Assembly (NCBI RefSeq): GCF_002210435.1
Contig: NZ_MZMV01000018.1
Location: 1-64,000 of the forward strand
Reading direction: 5' to 3'
From: Micromonospora wenchangensis
GTDB lineage: Bacteria; Actinomycetota; Actinomycetes; Mycobacteriales; Micromonosporaceae
DNA length: 64,000 bases
Below the pieces are notes generated by a model. The model was not told the origin of the DNA. It did no database searches and saw only the letters and a program-made list of their open reading frames with translations. The number at the start of each line of letters is the position of its first letter. The first letter of the stretch is position 1. Shown one piece after another: positions 26,927 to 34,982 of this stretch. A program made the position numbers and the translations under genes.

Positions 26927-28278
26927 GGTCGGCTCCCCGGCAGCTCCACCCGGAACCGGGCGCCGCCGCCCGGCCGGTCGGACACGCTGGCCCGGCCGCC
27001 GTGGGCGGCGGCGTGCTGGGCGACCAGCGCCAGGCCCAGGCCGGTCCCGTCGCCGCCGGCCCGGTCGTGCGCGGCCCGGCCCCGGACGAACCGGTCGAAG
27101 ACCACCTCCCGGTCGGCCACCGGCACCCCCGGGCCGGCGTCGTCGACCTCCACCACCCCCGTCCCGTCGGAGAGCCACAGCCGCACCGCGACCGGGCCGC
27201 CGCCGTAGCGGACCGCGTTGTCCAGCAGGTTGACCAGCAACTGCTCCACCCGCCGGGGGTCGACCGACCAGTGTCCCGGCGCGGGCGGCCCGGCCTCCAC
27301 CAGCGCCCCGGGCAGGCCCCGTCCCCGGCACACGTCCCGGGCCAGCGCCGCCACGTCGACCTCCTCCCGCTGCGCCGGCCGGTCGCTGCGGGCCAGCTCG
27401 ATCAGGTCGTTGACCAGCTGCTGGAACCGGGTGATCTCCTCGCTGACCAGGCCGGCGGCGGTGGCCGTGCGGTCGTCCAACCGGTCCCGCCGCCGGGACA
27501 GCACGCTCGCCGCCGCCGACAGCGTCTGCAACGGCGAGCGCAGCTCGTGGGCGACGTCGGCGGCGAACCGCCGGTCCCGCTCGATGCGGACCGCCACCTG
27601 GTCGGCCATCCGGTTGAACGAGGTGGAGAGCCGGGCCAGGTCCGGGTCGGTGCCGGGGGCGAGCCGGGCCGTCACGTCCCCCGCGGCGATCTTCTCGGCC
27701 GCGTCGGCCACCGCCGTCAACGGCCGCAGCCCGTGCCGGGTGGCGTACCAGCCCAGCGCCGCGCCGGAGCCGGCCACGGTGACCGCCACCACGGTCAACG
27801 CCAACGCCAGCACCTGGAAGGTCTGCTCCAGCTCCCGCAGCGAGGTGATCTCGTAGTAGCCGGTCGAGTCGGCCAGCGGCACCCCGACCAGCAGCGCCGG
27901 CTGGCCGTCGACCCGGACCCGCTGCACCGCCGGTTCCCCGTCGGCGACCATCGCCATCAGCCCGGCCGGCACCGCGCCCGAGGGCCCCTCGTCGGCGGTG
28001 CGGGCGTACCAGCGGCCGTCGCGGTGCACCAGGGCCCGACGGCTGCCCCCGGTGTCCAGGGTGCGCAGCACCTCGTAGACGTCCGGGGTGTCGGTGTCCA
28101 GGCCGGCCCGGACCACCGCCGCGTCGAAGTACGCCGCCCGCAGCGCCGTGCGTTCCCGCTCGTCGAGCAGCGACCGGCGCACCAGCTCGTAGGAGATCAG
28201 CGCCATCAGCGCCGACAGCAGCAGCGCCCCGATCGCGAACGCGGCGGTGACCCGGGCCCGCAGGCCGAGCCGCCTCAT
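26923..28278 (-). CDS. Membrane sensor histidine kinase
   Basis: 451 aa. Two transmembrane helices (about residues 10-32 and 155-177) bracket an extracytoplasmic domain of about 120 aa. HAMP follows (TRHGLRPLTAVADAAEKIAAGD), then the HisKA site His244 in DVAHELRSPL, N-box NLLDNAVRYGG, G1 DDAGPGVP and G2 GTGLGLALV. It phosphorylates the response regulator encoded just upstream in the operon. ATGA overlap with that gene. The signal is unknown. Confidence 0.92.
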   Translation of the reverse strand: MRRLGLRARVTAAFAIGALLLSALMALISYELVRRSLLDERERTALRAAYFDAAVVRAGLDTDTPDVYEVLRTLDTGGSRRALVHRDGRWYARTADEGPSGAVPAGLMAMVADGEPAVQRVRVDGQPALLVGVPLADSTGYYEITSLRELEQTFQVLALALTVVAVTVAGSGAALGWYATRHGLRPLTAVADAAEKIAAGDVTARLAPGTDPDLARLSTSFNRMADQVAVRIERDRRFAADVAHELRSPLQTLSAAASVLSRRRDRLDDRTATAAGLVSEEITRFQQLVNDLIELARSDRPAQREEVDVAALARDVCRGRGLPGALVEAGPPAPGHWSVDPRRVEQLLVNLLDNAVRYGGGPVAVRLWLSDGTGVVEVDDAGPGVPVADREVVFDRFVRGRAAHDRAGGDGTGLGLALVAQHAAAHGGRASVSDRPGGGARFRVELPGSRP

Positions 28279-28961
28279 CGTTGCAGCTTGTAGCCGAGGC
28301 CCCGCAGGGTGACCAGGTGCCGGGGGTTCGCCGGATCGGCCTCGATCTTCTGCCGCAGCCGGCCCACGTGCACGTCGACCAGCCGCTCGTCGCCGGTCTC
28401 GTAACCCCACACCCGGCTGAGCAGCTGCTGGCGGGACAGCACCCGGCCGGCGTGCTCGGCCAGTTCGCAGAGCAACCGGAACTCGGTGCGGGTCACCGGC
28501 ACCGGCCGCCCCGACCGGCGCACCTCGCCGGCCTCCGGGCTGATCTCCAACGGGCCGAAGACCAACACCGGCACCGCCGCCGCCGACGGTGCGACGGCGG
28601 TCCGGCCCCGCCGGCGCAACGCCCGCAACCGGGCCGAGAGTTCCTTGATGGCAACCGGCTTGACCAGGTAGTCGTCCGCGCCCGCCTCCAACGCGGCGAC
28701 GATGTCGTGGGTGTCGTCGCGGGCGCTGACCACCACGATCGGCACGTCGTCGTCGCGGCGCAACTGCCTGATGCACTCGAACCCGTCCAGGCCGGGCAGC
28801 ATCAGGTCGACCAGGACGTAGTCGGCGGTGTCCTGCCGCTGCGCCCGCAGCCCCTCCTCCGCCGTGGCCGCCCCGCGCGCCAGGTAGCCCTCGTCCTCCA
28901 GGGCCAGCAGCAGCGCCAGACGGATCCGGTCGTCGTCCTCGATCACCAGTACGCCCGCCAT
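28275..28961 (-). CDS. OmpR-family response regulator
   Basis: 228 aa. Receiver domain with acidic EDDD at residues 8-11, phosphoacceptor Asp52 in LVDLMLPG and Lys in DDYLVKP. The C-terminal winged helix is of OmpR/PhoB type (TRTEFRLLCELAEHAGRVLS, VDVHVGRLRQKIE). It is first gene of the RR-kinase-lipoprotein operon. A TGTCA-N6-TGACA dyad at 29022-29037 in the divergent promoter region could be its own site, a weak inference. Confidence 0.92.
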   Translation of the reverse strand: MAGVLVIEDDDRIRLALLLALEDEGYLARGAATAEEGLRAQRQDTADYVLVDLMLPGLDGFECIRQLRRDDDVPIVVVSARDDTHDIVAALEAGADDYLVKPVAIKELSARLRALRRRGRTAVAPSAAAVPVLVFGPLEISPEAGEVRRSGRPVPVTRTEFRLLCELAEHAGRVLSRQQLLSRVWGYETGDERLVDVHVGRLRQKIEADPANPRHLVTLRGLGYKLQR

Positions 28962-29111
28962 CGGGAAATCGTGCCCGGTACGCGCCGACGATGACGAACG
29001 GGGCACGGCCAACGCGGGATTTGTCACGCAACTGACATACGTCCGCGCGGCGGTCGCCAACCTCGCCCCGGAGGCTGGGGCCGGACAGCGCGCGTGGAAG
29101 GAGGCCGAGTC

Positions 29112-29510
29112 GTGGGAGCGTCCCGCCCGGAGTGCACCGTACCGCTGGTGGAGGTGTGCGTCACCGACGACCTGGACCTGGCCGCGCTGGCCCGGTCCCG
29201 GCAGGTCTTCGACCGGCTCGTCGCGCTGCGCCCGGCCCACGTGGTGGTGGACCTGTCCGAGTGCCGGCACCTCGACGCCGCCGCGATCGGGCTGCTGCTC
29301 GACGTGCACCGTGAACTGGCCCGCCACGGTGGCGTGCTGACCCTGCGGGACCCCAGCGCCCGGGCGTTGCGCGTGCTGAGCGCCGCCCGGGTGTCCCGGG
29401 TGCTGCCGATGGTCACCACCCCACGGGCCCTGCGGGTGGACGGCGGGCAGGTCCCGTCCGCCGCCCACCGGCAGCCCGCCCTGGGCCGGGTCCGGGAGCA
29501 CAGCCGATGA
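29112..29510 (+). CDS. STAS-domain protein (anti-sigma-factor-antagonist-like)
   Basis: 132 aa. A STAS fold: VEVCVTDDLDLAALARSR, HVVVDLSECRHLDAAAIGLLLDVHREL, and LTLRDPSARALRVL. The DAAAIG position, where SpoIIAA-type proteins carry the phosphorylated serine, has no Ser, so regulation by phosphorylation in the usual way is doubtful. GTG at 29112 is preferred because AAGGAGG lies seven bases before it; GTG at 29094 lies upstream of that site. It overlaps the following small membrane protein gene. No kinase or sigma gene is next to it. Confidence 0.8.
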   Translation: MGASRPECTVPLVEVCVTDDLDLAALARSRQVFDRLVALRPAHVVVDLSECRHLDAAAIGLLLDVHRELARHGGVLTLRDPSARALRVLSAARVSRVLPMVTTPRALRVDGGQVPSAAHRQPALGRVREHSR

Positions 29511-29776
29511 GCCTGCCCGGGATCGTCGCCGCCGTCGTCGTCGGGCTCGTCATCGGCACGCTGGGACGGCTCGTCGTCGGCGGCCGTACGCAGGTCCCGC
29601 TCTGGCTCACCCTCGCCGTCGGCCTGGTCGCCGCGCTGCTCGGCACCATCGTGAGCCGGCTGGTCGGCATCGACAGCGACGGTTTCACCCTGCGGCAGCT
29701 GATCGTGCAGGTCGGCCTGGCCGGGGTCGCCGTGGCGCTGGTCGTCGGCACCGCCGGCGGCCGTACCGAGCCCTGA
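29507..29776 (+). CDS. GlsB/YeaQ/YmgE-like small membrane protein
   Basis: 89 aa with three hydrophobic segments and glycine-rich helices (GIVAAVVVGLVIGTLGRL, VGLVAALLGTIVSRLVG). The pattern resembles the transglycosylase-associated (GlsB) stress protein family, whose function is unclear. ATGA overlap with the STAS gene. It is part of a stress-like block with STAS and BON proteins. Confidence 0.7.
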   Translation: MSLPGIVAAVVVGLVIGTLGRLVVGGRTQVPLWLTLAVGLVAALLGTIVSRLVGIDSDGFTLRQLIVQVGLAGVAVALVVGTAGGRTEP

Positions 29777-29881
29777 CCCACCGGAACCGGTCGTGGTCCG
29801 GCGCGCGGGGTCTCCGGTCGACCACCGCGCACCGGGCCACGACCACCGGACCGCCACGGCCGTCCTCGAGGAGGAGATCCG

Positions 29882-30490
29882 ATGACCGTCGTACCGGACG
29901 AACCGCTGATGACGCTGATCTGTGACAGCTGCGGGACGGTGGCGAGCGGCCCGGCCTGCGTCCTGCCCGACGCCGAGGTGGTCTGGACGTTCGTCGCCGA
30001 GCAGGGCTGGACCGGTTCGCCGTTCGCCACCGGGCCGCACCGCTGCCCCCGTTGCGAACTGACCCCCGAACCGGGCCCGGCACCGGCACGTGCCCCGCGC
30101 CGCGCCGATCCCCTCGGGGTGCTGGGCGTCGAGCACCTCGACGAGGTCGCGGTCGTCACCGCCGCCGGTGACCTGGACCTCGCCACCGGCGACGCCCTGC
30201 ACGGCGCGTTGACCGAGGCGGTCGGGGCCGACCGGCACGTGGTGGTCGACCTGGTCCGGGTGCACCTGATCGACTCCACCGCGCTCGGGGAGCTGGTCCG
30301 GGCCCGGCAGGACGCCCGGCAGCGTGACCGGCGGCTCAGCCTCGCCGGGCCGTCCCGGTTCGTGCGCACCGTGCTGCACACCATGCGGCTGGACCGGGTG
30401 TTCCCGGTCTTCGACACCCGCCGGGCGGCGGTGGACTGGTCCCGGTCCCCGGCGACCGATCGGCCCCGGGAGAGGAGCACGGCATGGTGA
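29882..30490 (+). CDS. Zinc-ribbon/STAS fusion protein
   Basis: 202 aa. The N-terminal 60 residues contain CDSC (Cys14, Cys17) and CPRC (Cys55, Cys58), a probable zinc-binding module. Residues 75-190 form a STAS domain (VVTAAGDLDLATGDALHGAL, VVVDLVRVHLIDSTALGELV). Here the IDSTALG segment does contain the Ser expected for phosphorylation in anti-anti-sigma factors. GAGGAGAT precedes the ATG. It overlaps the BON gene. The fusion suggests a redox- or metal-sensitive anti-anti-sigma factor; that is inference. Confidence 0.75.
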   Translation: MTVVPDEPLMTLICDSCGTVASGPACVLPDAEVVWTFVAEQGWTGSPFATGPHRCPRCELTPEPGPAPARAPRRADPLGVLGVEHLDEVAVVTAAGDLDLATGDALHGALTEAVGADRHVVVDLVRVHLIDSTALGELVRARQDARQRDRRLSLAGPSRFVRTVLHTMRLDRVFPVFDTRRAAVDWSRSPATDRPRERSTAW

Positions 30491-30771
30491 TGCCGTGGCC
30501 GCTGCCCGACGACAGCTGGTTCCGTCCCGAGCCCGACCCGCCCGGCCCGCCCGGGGAGGACGTCCGGCTGGCCGCCGAGGTGGCGTACCGGATCGTCGGC
30601 GGGGTCGGCCTGCGGGCCCGGCGGATCACCGTCACCGTGCAGAACCGGGTGGCGATCCTCGGCGGGGTCGCCCCCGACGTGGACGCCCGGCAGCTCGCCG
30701 GTCAGGTCGCCTGGCAGGTGCCCGGCGTGGTCGACGTGTGCAACGCGGTCAGGTTGGCCGCGAAACGCTGA
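30484..30771 (+). CDS. BON-domain protein, cytoplasmic
   Basis: 95 aa. A Pro-rich N-terminus followed by one BON domain (VAYRIVGGVGLRARRITVTV, GGVAPDVDARQLAGQVAWQVPGVVDVCNAV). BON domains in OsmY-type proteins contact membranes or other proteins during stress. No signal peptide. It overlaps the STAS fusion gene by 7 bp. A strong hairpin directly follows the stop. Confidence 0.75.
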   Translation: MVMPWPLPDDSWFRPEPDPPGPPGEDVRLAAEVAYRIVGGVGLRARRITVTVQNRVAILGGVAPDVDARQLAGQVAWQVPGVVDVCNAVRLAAKR

Positions 30772-30793
30772 CCGTCCGGCGTCGCCGGACGGT
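30771..30793. terminator. Hairpin between convergent BON and sulfatase genes
   Basis: ACCGTCCGGC and its exact complement GCCGGACGGT are separated by only GTC, starting at the last base of the BON stop codon. A 10-bp stem in a 34-bp convergent gap suggests a bidirectional terminator, though there is no U-tract. Confidence 0.6.
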
Positions 30794-30805
30794 CGGCGCG
30801 GCACC

Positions 30806-32608
30806 TCAGCGCGGCGCGGCGACGTGGGCGGGTGGTTGCGGGCCGAAGGCGGCGAGGAACCGGTCGCGGAACGTGTCCATCGGCCACACCGGGGCGTCCG
30901 GCCCGGGACGCAGCCCCTCGTGCCAGCCCCAGCCGGACACCCGGGCCAGCACCGCCGGGTCGCGGGCGAGCACGGTGATCGGCACGTCCCGGCTCGCGTT
31001 CGGGCCGGTGACCAGCGGGGACGGCTGGTGGTCGCCGAGGAAGACCAGCACCGTGTCGTCGTCGCCGTACGTCTCGACGTAGGAGATCAGGCTGTTCAGC
31101 GAGTACTCGACGGCCCGGCGGTAGCCGGTGCGCACCTCGGTGGCGCTGCGCCCCACCACGTCCTTCGGGTTGAACGCCACCGACGTCGGCCGGCGGTAGA
31201 TCGAGCCGTCCCCGACGTGCTCCCAGTCGAGCATCCGGGGGATCGCCGCCCACGGGGAGTGGCTGGAGACCAGCGGGATCTGCGCCATGATCGGGGCGTG
31301 GCCGGGGGTCCGCTCCCGGCGCTGGAAGGTGGCCAGGGTGTACTGGTCGGGCATCGGGGCGTAGCTGAACTGCGGGCCCCGGTAGTCCAGCCCCGCCGCG
31401 TCATGGTAGCGGTCGTAGCCGAAGAACGCCCCCTGCGGCCAGGGCGAGGTGGCCGCCGGCATCACCCCGACGGTCTGCCAGCCGGCCCGCCGGAACGCCT
31501 TGTTGAGGGTCAACCGGTCGCTGGCGAGCAGGCTGTCGTGCCGCTGCTGGTTGTCGATCCACAGCCCGGACAGCAGCGTGTCGTGGGCCAGCCAGCTCCC
31601 CCCGCCGGAGGTGGGTGAGGTGAGGAAGCCGCTGCGGGCGGTGAACCCGGCGGCGGCCAGCCGCTTCGTGCCCCCGTCGAGCACCGCGCCGACCCCGTCG
31701 GCGAACTCCGGGTCCTCGACGGCGTCGCGGCCGTAGCTCTCCACGAAGGCCAGCACCACGTCCTTGCCGCGCAGCGCGGTGAGCAGCTGGTCGCCCGGGG
31801 TGTCCCGGTAGGCGTCCCGGGTCACCTGGTCGGCGAACTCCCGCCGGTCGCGCAGGCCCGCACCGGCCTGGCCGACGTGCTGCCCGACCAGGGTCGCGGT
31901 GCCCGAGTCGGCGACCGGCACCCCGAGCGTCGCGGCGACCACCCAGACGGCGGTCAGGCCGGCCACCGCCCGGACGGCGGTCCGGCGGTGCCCGGTCGTC
32001 AGCCGGGTCAGCCGCAGCACCGACCGGGTGGTGAGCACCAGCAGGGCGACCACCAGGGCGACCAGGGCGACGGCGGCGGCGACCGCGCCGCCGGTGCCCA
32101 CCGAGTCGGTGACGAAGGCGTAGCCGTCGTCCAGCAGCACCCAGTCGAGGACCAGGTCGAACGGGCGGGCGAAGCTGGCCGACATGCCCAGGTCGAGCAC
32201 CTTGACCACGGCGACCAGACCCAGCGCCACCCCGAACGCCACCGCGACCGGCCGGCGGGCCCGGCCGGGCAGCGCCAACAGCAGGGCGGCGGCGACCAGC
32301 GCCTCGACCGGCACCCGCAGGAACGCCATCGGGGTGAGCTGGTCGAACCGGCCCGGTGCGGTCAGCACCGCGAGGACCAGCAGCCCGGCCAGCACGGTGG
32401 TCACCCGCCCGGCGACCGTACGCCACCGTCCCCGGCCCGCCCCGGCCCCGGCCGTCGGGGTCGGCTCGGCGGCCGCGTCCGGCCCGGCCGCCACGGCGGA
32501 CCCGGCGGCCTCGGAAGGCCCCGCGGCCCCGGAAGGCCCGGCGGGCTCCGCTGGCTCCGCGGGCTCGGCTGCCGTGCTCGGGCGACGCAGGCGTGACAAC
32601 AACGACAC
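30806..32608 (-). CDS. Membrane-anchored sulfatase/phosphoglycerol-transferase-like enzyme
   Basis: 600 aa. A disordered Ala/Pro/Glu-rich N-terminus, about five transmembrane helices (residues 65-235), then a large extracytoplasmic alkaline-phosphatase-superfamily domain. Metal and nucleophile motifs: DVVLAFVESYGRDA, a TSPTSGGGSWLAHD active-site loop, and FLGDHQPSPLV. The arrangement is like lipoteichoic-acid synthase and OpgB-type enzymes, which move phosphoglycerol or phosphoethanolamine. True sulfate-ester hydrolysis is less likely given the membrane form. GTG start after CAGGAAGGACC. It lies 54 bp downstream of the CDP-alcohol phosphotransferase gene, suggesting a common envelope-lipid pathway. 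Confidence 0.85.
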   Translation of the reverse strand: MSLLSRLRRPSTAAEPAEPAEPAGPSGAAGPSEAAGSAVAAGPDAAAEPTPTAGAGAGRGRWRTVAGRVTTVLAGLLVLAVLTAPGRFDQLTPMAFLRVPVEALVAAALLLALPGRARRPVAVAFGVALGLVAVVKVLDLGMSASFARPFDLVLDWVLLDDGYAFVTDSVGTGGAVAAAVALVALVVALLVLTTRSVLRLTRLTTGHRRTAVRAVAGLTAVWVVAATLGVPVADSGTATLVGQHVGQAGAGLRDRREFADQVTRDAYRDTPGDQLLTALRGKDVVLAFVESYGRDAVEDPEFADGVGAVLDGGTKRLAAAGFTARSGFLTSPTSGGGSWLAHDTLLSGLWIDNQQRHDSLLASDRLTLNKAFRRAGWQTVGVMPAATSPWPQGAFFGYDRYHDAAGLDYRGPQFSYAPMPDQYTLATFQRRERTPGHAPIMAQIPLVSSHSPWAAIPRMLDWEHVGDGSIYRRPTSVAFNPKDVVGRSATEVRTGYRRAVEYSLNSLISYVETYGDDDTVLVFLGDHQPSPLVTGPNASRDVPITVLARDPAVLARVSGWGWHEGLRPGPDAPVWPMDTFRDRFLAAFGPQPPAHVAAPR

Positions 32609-32662
32609 TCCGGATGGTCCTTCCTGGGGAGGGTCCCGGCGCGGCCGGGTCGGCGGGCCGGC

Positions 32663-33502
32663 TCAGACCGGCTGGTGGGCGGCGAACGGCCGGTCGGTGA
32701 CCGGGTCGGCCCGGGGCCGCACCGATGGTACGGACGGCAACGCCACGACCGACGGCAGCAGCGGGACCGGGATCGACGTGCCGGCAGTCGGCGCGACCGC
32801 CCGGGTGGGCCGGGTCGACCGGTGCCACCACAACCAGCCGACGTCGTGGCCGAACGACTCGACCAGCAGCGCCAACGCCACCGCCGCCAGCACAGCGGTC
32901 ACCGGCCGGGCCAGCACGTCGGCGGCGACGACGAGCAGCAGCACCCCCTGGGTGGCGGCGACCACCTTGCGCCAGAAGCGCGGCGGCAGGGCCCCCCGCA
33001 TCCAGGGCAGCAGCCAGCCGGCGACGACGAAGGCGTACCGCAGGCCGCCGATGGCCAGCACCCACGGTCCCACCACCGGCGTCACCTGGACGCTGAGCAC
33101 CAGGATGAGGAACGCGTCGACCTCCATGTCGAAGCGCGCGCCGAGCGTGCTGGCCGTGCCGGTGCGCCGGGCCACCCAGCCGTCCACCGCGTCCAGGGCC
33201 AGCGCCACCGCCGTCATCGGCACCAGCACCGAAAGCGGGGTGGGGCCGGAGAAGCCGGTGACGACCAGGGCGGTCACCCCACCGACCAGCACCCCCCGGG
33301 CGAGCGTCACCCGGTCCGCCGGCCCGAGCCGGTCGACGCCCCGACGACGCAGGCCACGCTGCAACGCGACGCAGGTGACCACGCCGTACCCGAGGCCGGC
33401 CAGCCAACCGGCGACGTCGAGCCCGACGGTCGCGGCCAGCCCGGCCAGCAGGACGGTCTGTGCGGTCAGGCCGAGCACCGGACCGGTTCGAACCCTGGAC
33501 AC
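32663..33502 (-). CDS. CDP-alcohol phosphatidyltransferase family membrane protein
   Basis: 279 aa with about six hydrophobic helices. The complete family motif is present between Asp104 and Asp129 (D-x2-DG-x2-AR-x8-G-x3-D-x3-D). It should transfer a CDP-linked alcohol or diacylglycerol to an acceptor alcohol. The C-terminal 60 residues are polar and probably cytosolic. It is divergent from the seven-gene pterin/pyrimidine cluster across 95 bp and leads the sulfatase gene. The head group cannot be told from sequence. Confidence 0.85.
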   Translation of the reverse strand: MSRVRTGPVLGLTAQTVLLAGLAATVGLDVAGWLAGLGYGVVTCVALQRGLRRRGVDRLGPADRVTLARGVLVGGVTALVVTGFSGPTPLSVLVPMTAVALALDAVDGWVARRTGTASTLGARFDMEVDAFLILVLSVQVTPVVGPWVLAIGGLRYAFVVAGWLLPWMRGALPPRFWRKVVAATQGVLLLVVAADVLARPVTAVLAAVALALLVESFGHDVGWLWWHRSTRPTRAVAPTAGTSIPVPLLPSVVALPSVPSVRPRADPVTDRPFAAHQPV

Positions 33503-33597
33503 CCTGCCTCCGTGTTTATGATCGACGACCTCGGCAGTGGGTACGCAGGACGCGGCCGTTTCGTTCGGTTCCGCCGGCAGAAGAGGAGAAAACCCGC

Positions 33598-34593
33598 GTG
33601 ATCCACGATGCCCGGGCCTTCTGGCTCCGCTCCCCCGGCGTCGGTGAGCTGCGGCCGGTGACCCTGCCCACGCCCGGCCCCGACGAGGTGCTGGTCCGCA
33701 GCCGCTACTCCGGGGTGAGCCGCGGCACCGAGACGCTGGTGTTCACCGGCAGTGTGCCACCGGGCCAGTACACGGCGATGCGCGCCCCGTTCCAGGAGGG
33801 CGACTTCCCCGCCCCGGTCAAGTACGGCTACCTCAGCGTCGGGGTGGTCGAGGCCGGCCCGGCGGCACTGCGTGGCCGGACGGTGTTCTGCCTGTACCCG
33901 CACCAGAGCGCGTACGTGGTGCCGGCGTCGGCGGTGACCCCGGTGCCGGACGACGTGCCGGCGGCCCGCGCGGTGCTCGCCGGCACGGTGGAGACGGCGG
34001 TCAACGCGCTGTGGGACGCCGCGCCGCTGGTCGGCGACCGGGTCAGCGTGGTCGGCGGCGGCATGGTGGGGTGCAGCGTGGCGGCCCTGCTGGCCCGCTT
34101 CCCCGGGGTACGGGTGGAACTGGTCGACGCCGATCCGGCGCGGGCGGCGGTCGCGGAGGCACTGGGGGTCGACTTCGCCCTGCCTGCGGCGGCGACCGGC
34201 GGCCGGGACCTGGTGGTGCACGCCAGCGCCACCGCCGCCGGGTTGCAGCGCAGCCTCGACCTGCTCGCCCCGGAGGGCACCGTGGTCGAGTTGAGCTGGT
34301 ACGGCGACCGGCCGGTGGAGCTGTCGCTGGGCGGGGCGTTCCACGCCGGCCGGTTGACGATCCGCAGCAGCCAGGTCGGCACGGTCTCCCCGGCACGGGC
34401 GTCCCGGCGGGACTTCGCCGACCGGCTGACGCTCGCCCTGGAGCTGCTCGCCGACCCGGTGTTCGACGCGCTGCTGACCGGGCGGTCCCGCTTCGCGGAG
34501 CTGCCGGCGGTGCTCGCCCGGCTGGCCTCGGGGGAACTCCCCGCGCTGTGCCATCTGATCAGCTACGACGAGGAGACGCCGTGTTCAGCGTGA
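33598..34593 (+). CDS. Medium-chain dehydrogenase-like protein, first gene of the pterin/pyrimidine cluster
   Basis: 331 aa. MDR-superfamily fold: N-terminal GroES-like part ([21 protein letters not shown]) and Rossmann domain ([20 protein letters not shown]). The catalytic-zinc GHE motif of alcohol dehydrogenases and the four-Cys structural zinc site are both missing, so it is a zinc-independent or altered member. A conserved-looking [19 protein letters not shown] block resembles the BchC/threonine-dehydrogenase-like branch. AGAGGAG precedes the GTG. Its end overlaps the PTPS-like gene by 13 bp. It may oxidise or reduce a sugar or side chain of the cluster product. Confidence 0.8.
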   Translation: MIHDARAFWLRSPGVGELRPVTLPTPGPDEVLVRSRYSGVSRGTETLVFTGSVPPGQYTAMRAPFQEGDFPAPVKYGYLSVGVVEAGPAALRGRTVFCLYPHQSAYVVPASAVTPVPDDVPAARAVLAGTVETAVNALWDAAPLVGDRVSVVGGGMVGCSVAALLARFPGVRVELVDADPARAAVAEALGVDFALPAAATGGRDLVVHASATAAGLQRSLDLLAPEGTVVELSWYGDRPVELSLGGAFHAGRLTIRSSQVGTVSPARASRRDFADRLTLALELLADPVFDALLTGRSRFAELPAVLARLASGELPALCHLISYDEETPCSA

Positions 34594-34979
34594 CCGTACG
34601 GGACCACATCATGATCGCCCACAGCTTCCGGGGGGAGGTGTTCGGGCCGGCGCAGAAGCTGCACGGGGCGACCTTCGTCGTGGACGCCACCTTCCGCCGC
34701 GCCGAGCTGGACGACGACGGCATCGTGGTGGACATCGGCCGGGCGACCGACGAGCTGAAGGCGGTGCTGGCCGAGTTGACCTACCGCAACCTCGACGACG
34801 AGCCGGCGTTCGCCGGGCAGAACACCACCACCGAGGTGCTGTGCCGGACCGTCGCCGACCGGCTCGCCGACCGGGTGCACGCCGGTGGGCTGGGCGCGGG
34901 CGCCCGGGAGCTGGCCGGGATCACGGTCACCCTGCACGAGTCACACATCGCCTGGGCCAGCTACGAGCGGTCGTTGTAG
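34581..34979 (+). CDS. Degenerate 6-pyruvoyl-tetrahydropterin synthase/QueD-like protein
   Basis: 132 aa T-fold protein. Compared from memory with E. coli QueD, the zinc histidines at 14 (AHSF) and 28 (LHG) remain. The third ligand, HGH in the family, is HGA here (Ala30). The catalytic Cys position is Ala24 and the Asp-His dyad position reads Thr67-Tyr68. Glu120 in TLHES is kept. Canonical PTPS or QueD chemistry is therefore unlikely; a binding, isomerase or structural role is more plausible. GAGGAG lies six bases before the GTG. It is embedded in an operon with GTP cyclohydrolase II and a RibD-C reductase. Confidence 0.85.
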   Translation: MFSVTVRDHIMIAHSFRGEVFGPAQKLHGATFVVDATFRRAELDDDGIVVDIGRATDELKAVLAELTYRNLDDEPAFAGQNTTTEVLCRTVADRLADRVHAGGLGAGARELAGITVTLHESHIAWASYERSL

Positions 34980-34982
34980 CCC

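Noticed and set aside
30806..32608. Calling this gene a sulfate-ester sulfatase tied to the sulfotransferases
   Set aside because: The multi-helix anchor and motif layout fit LTA-synthase/OpgB-type phosphotransferases better, and it is about 24 kb from the sulfotransferase cluster.
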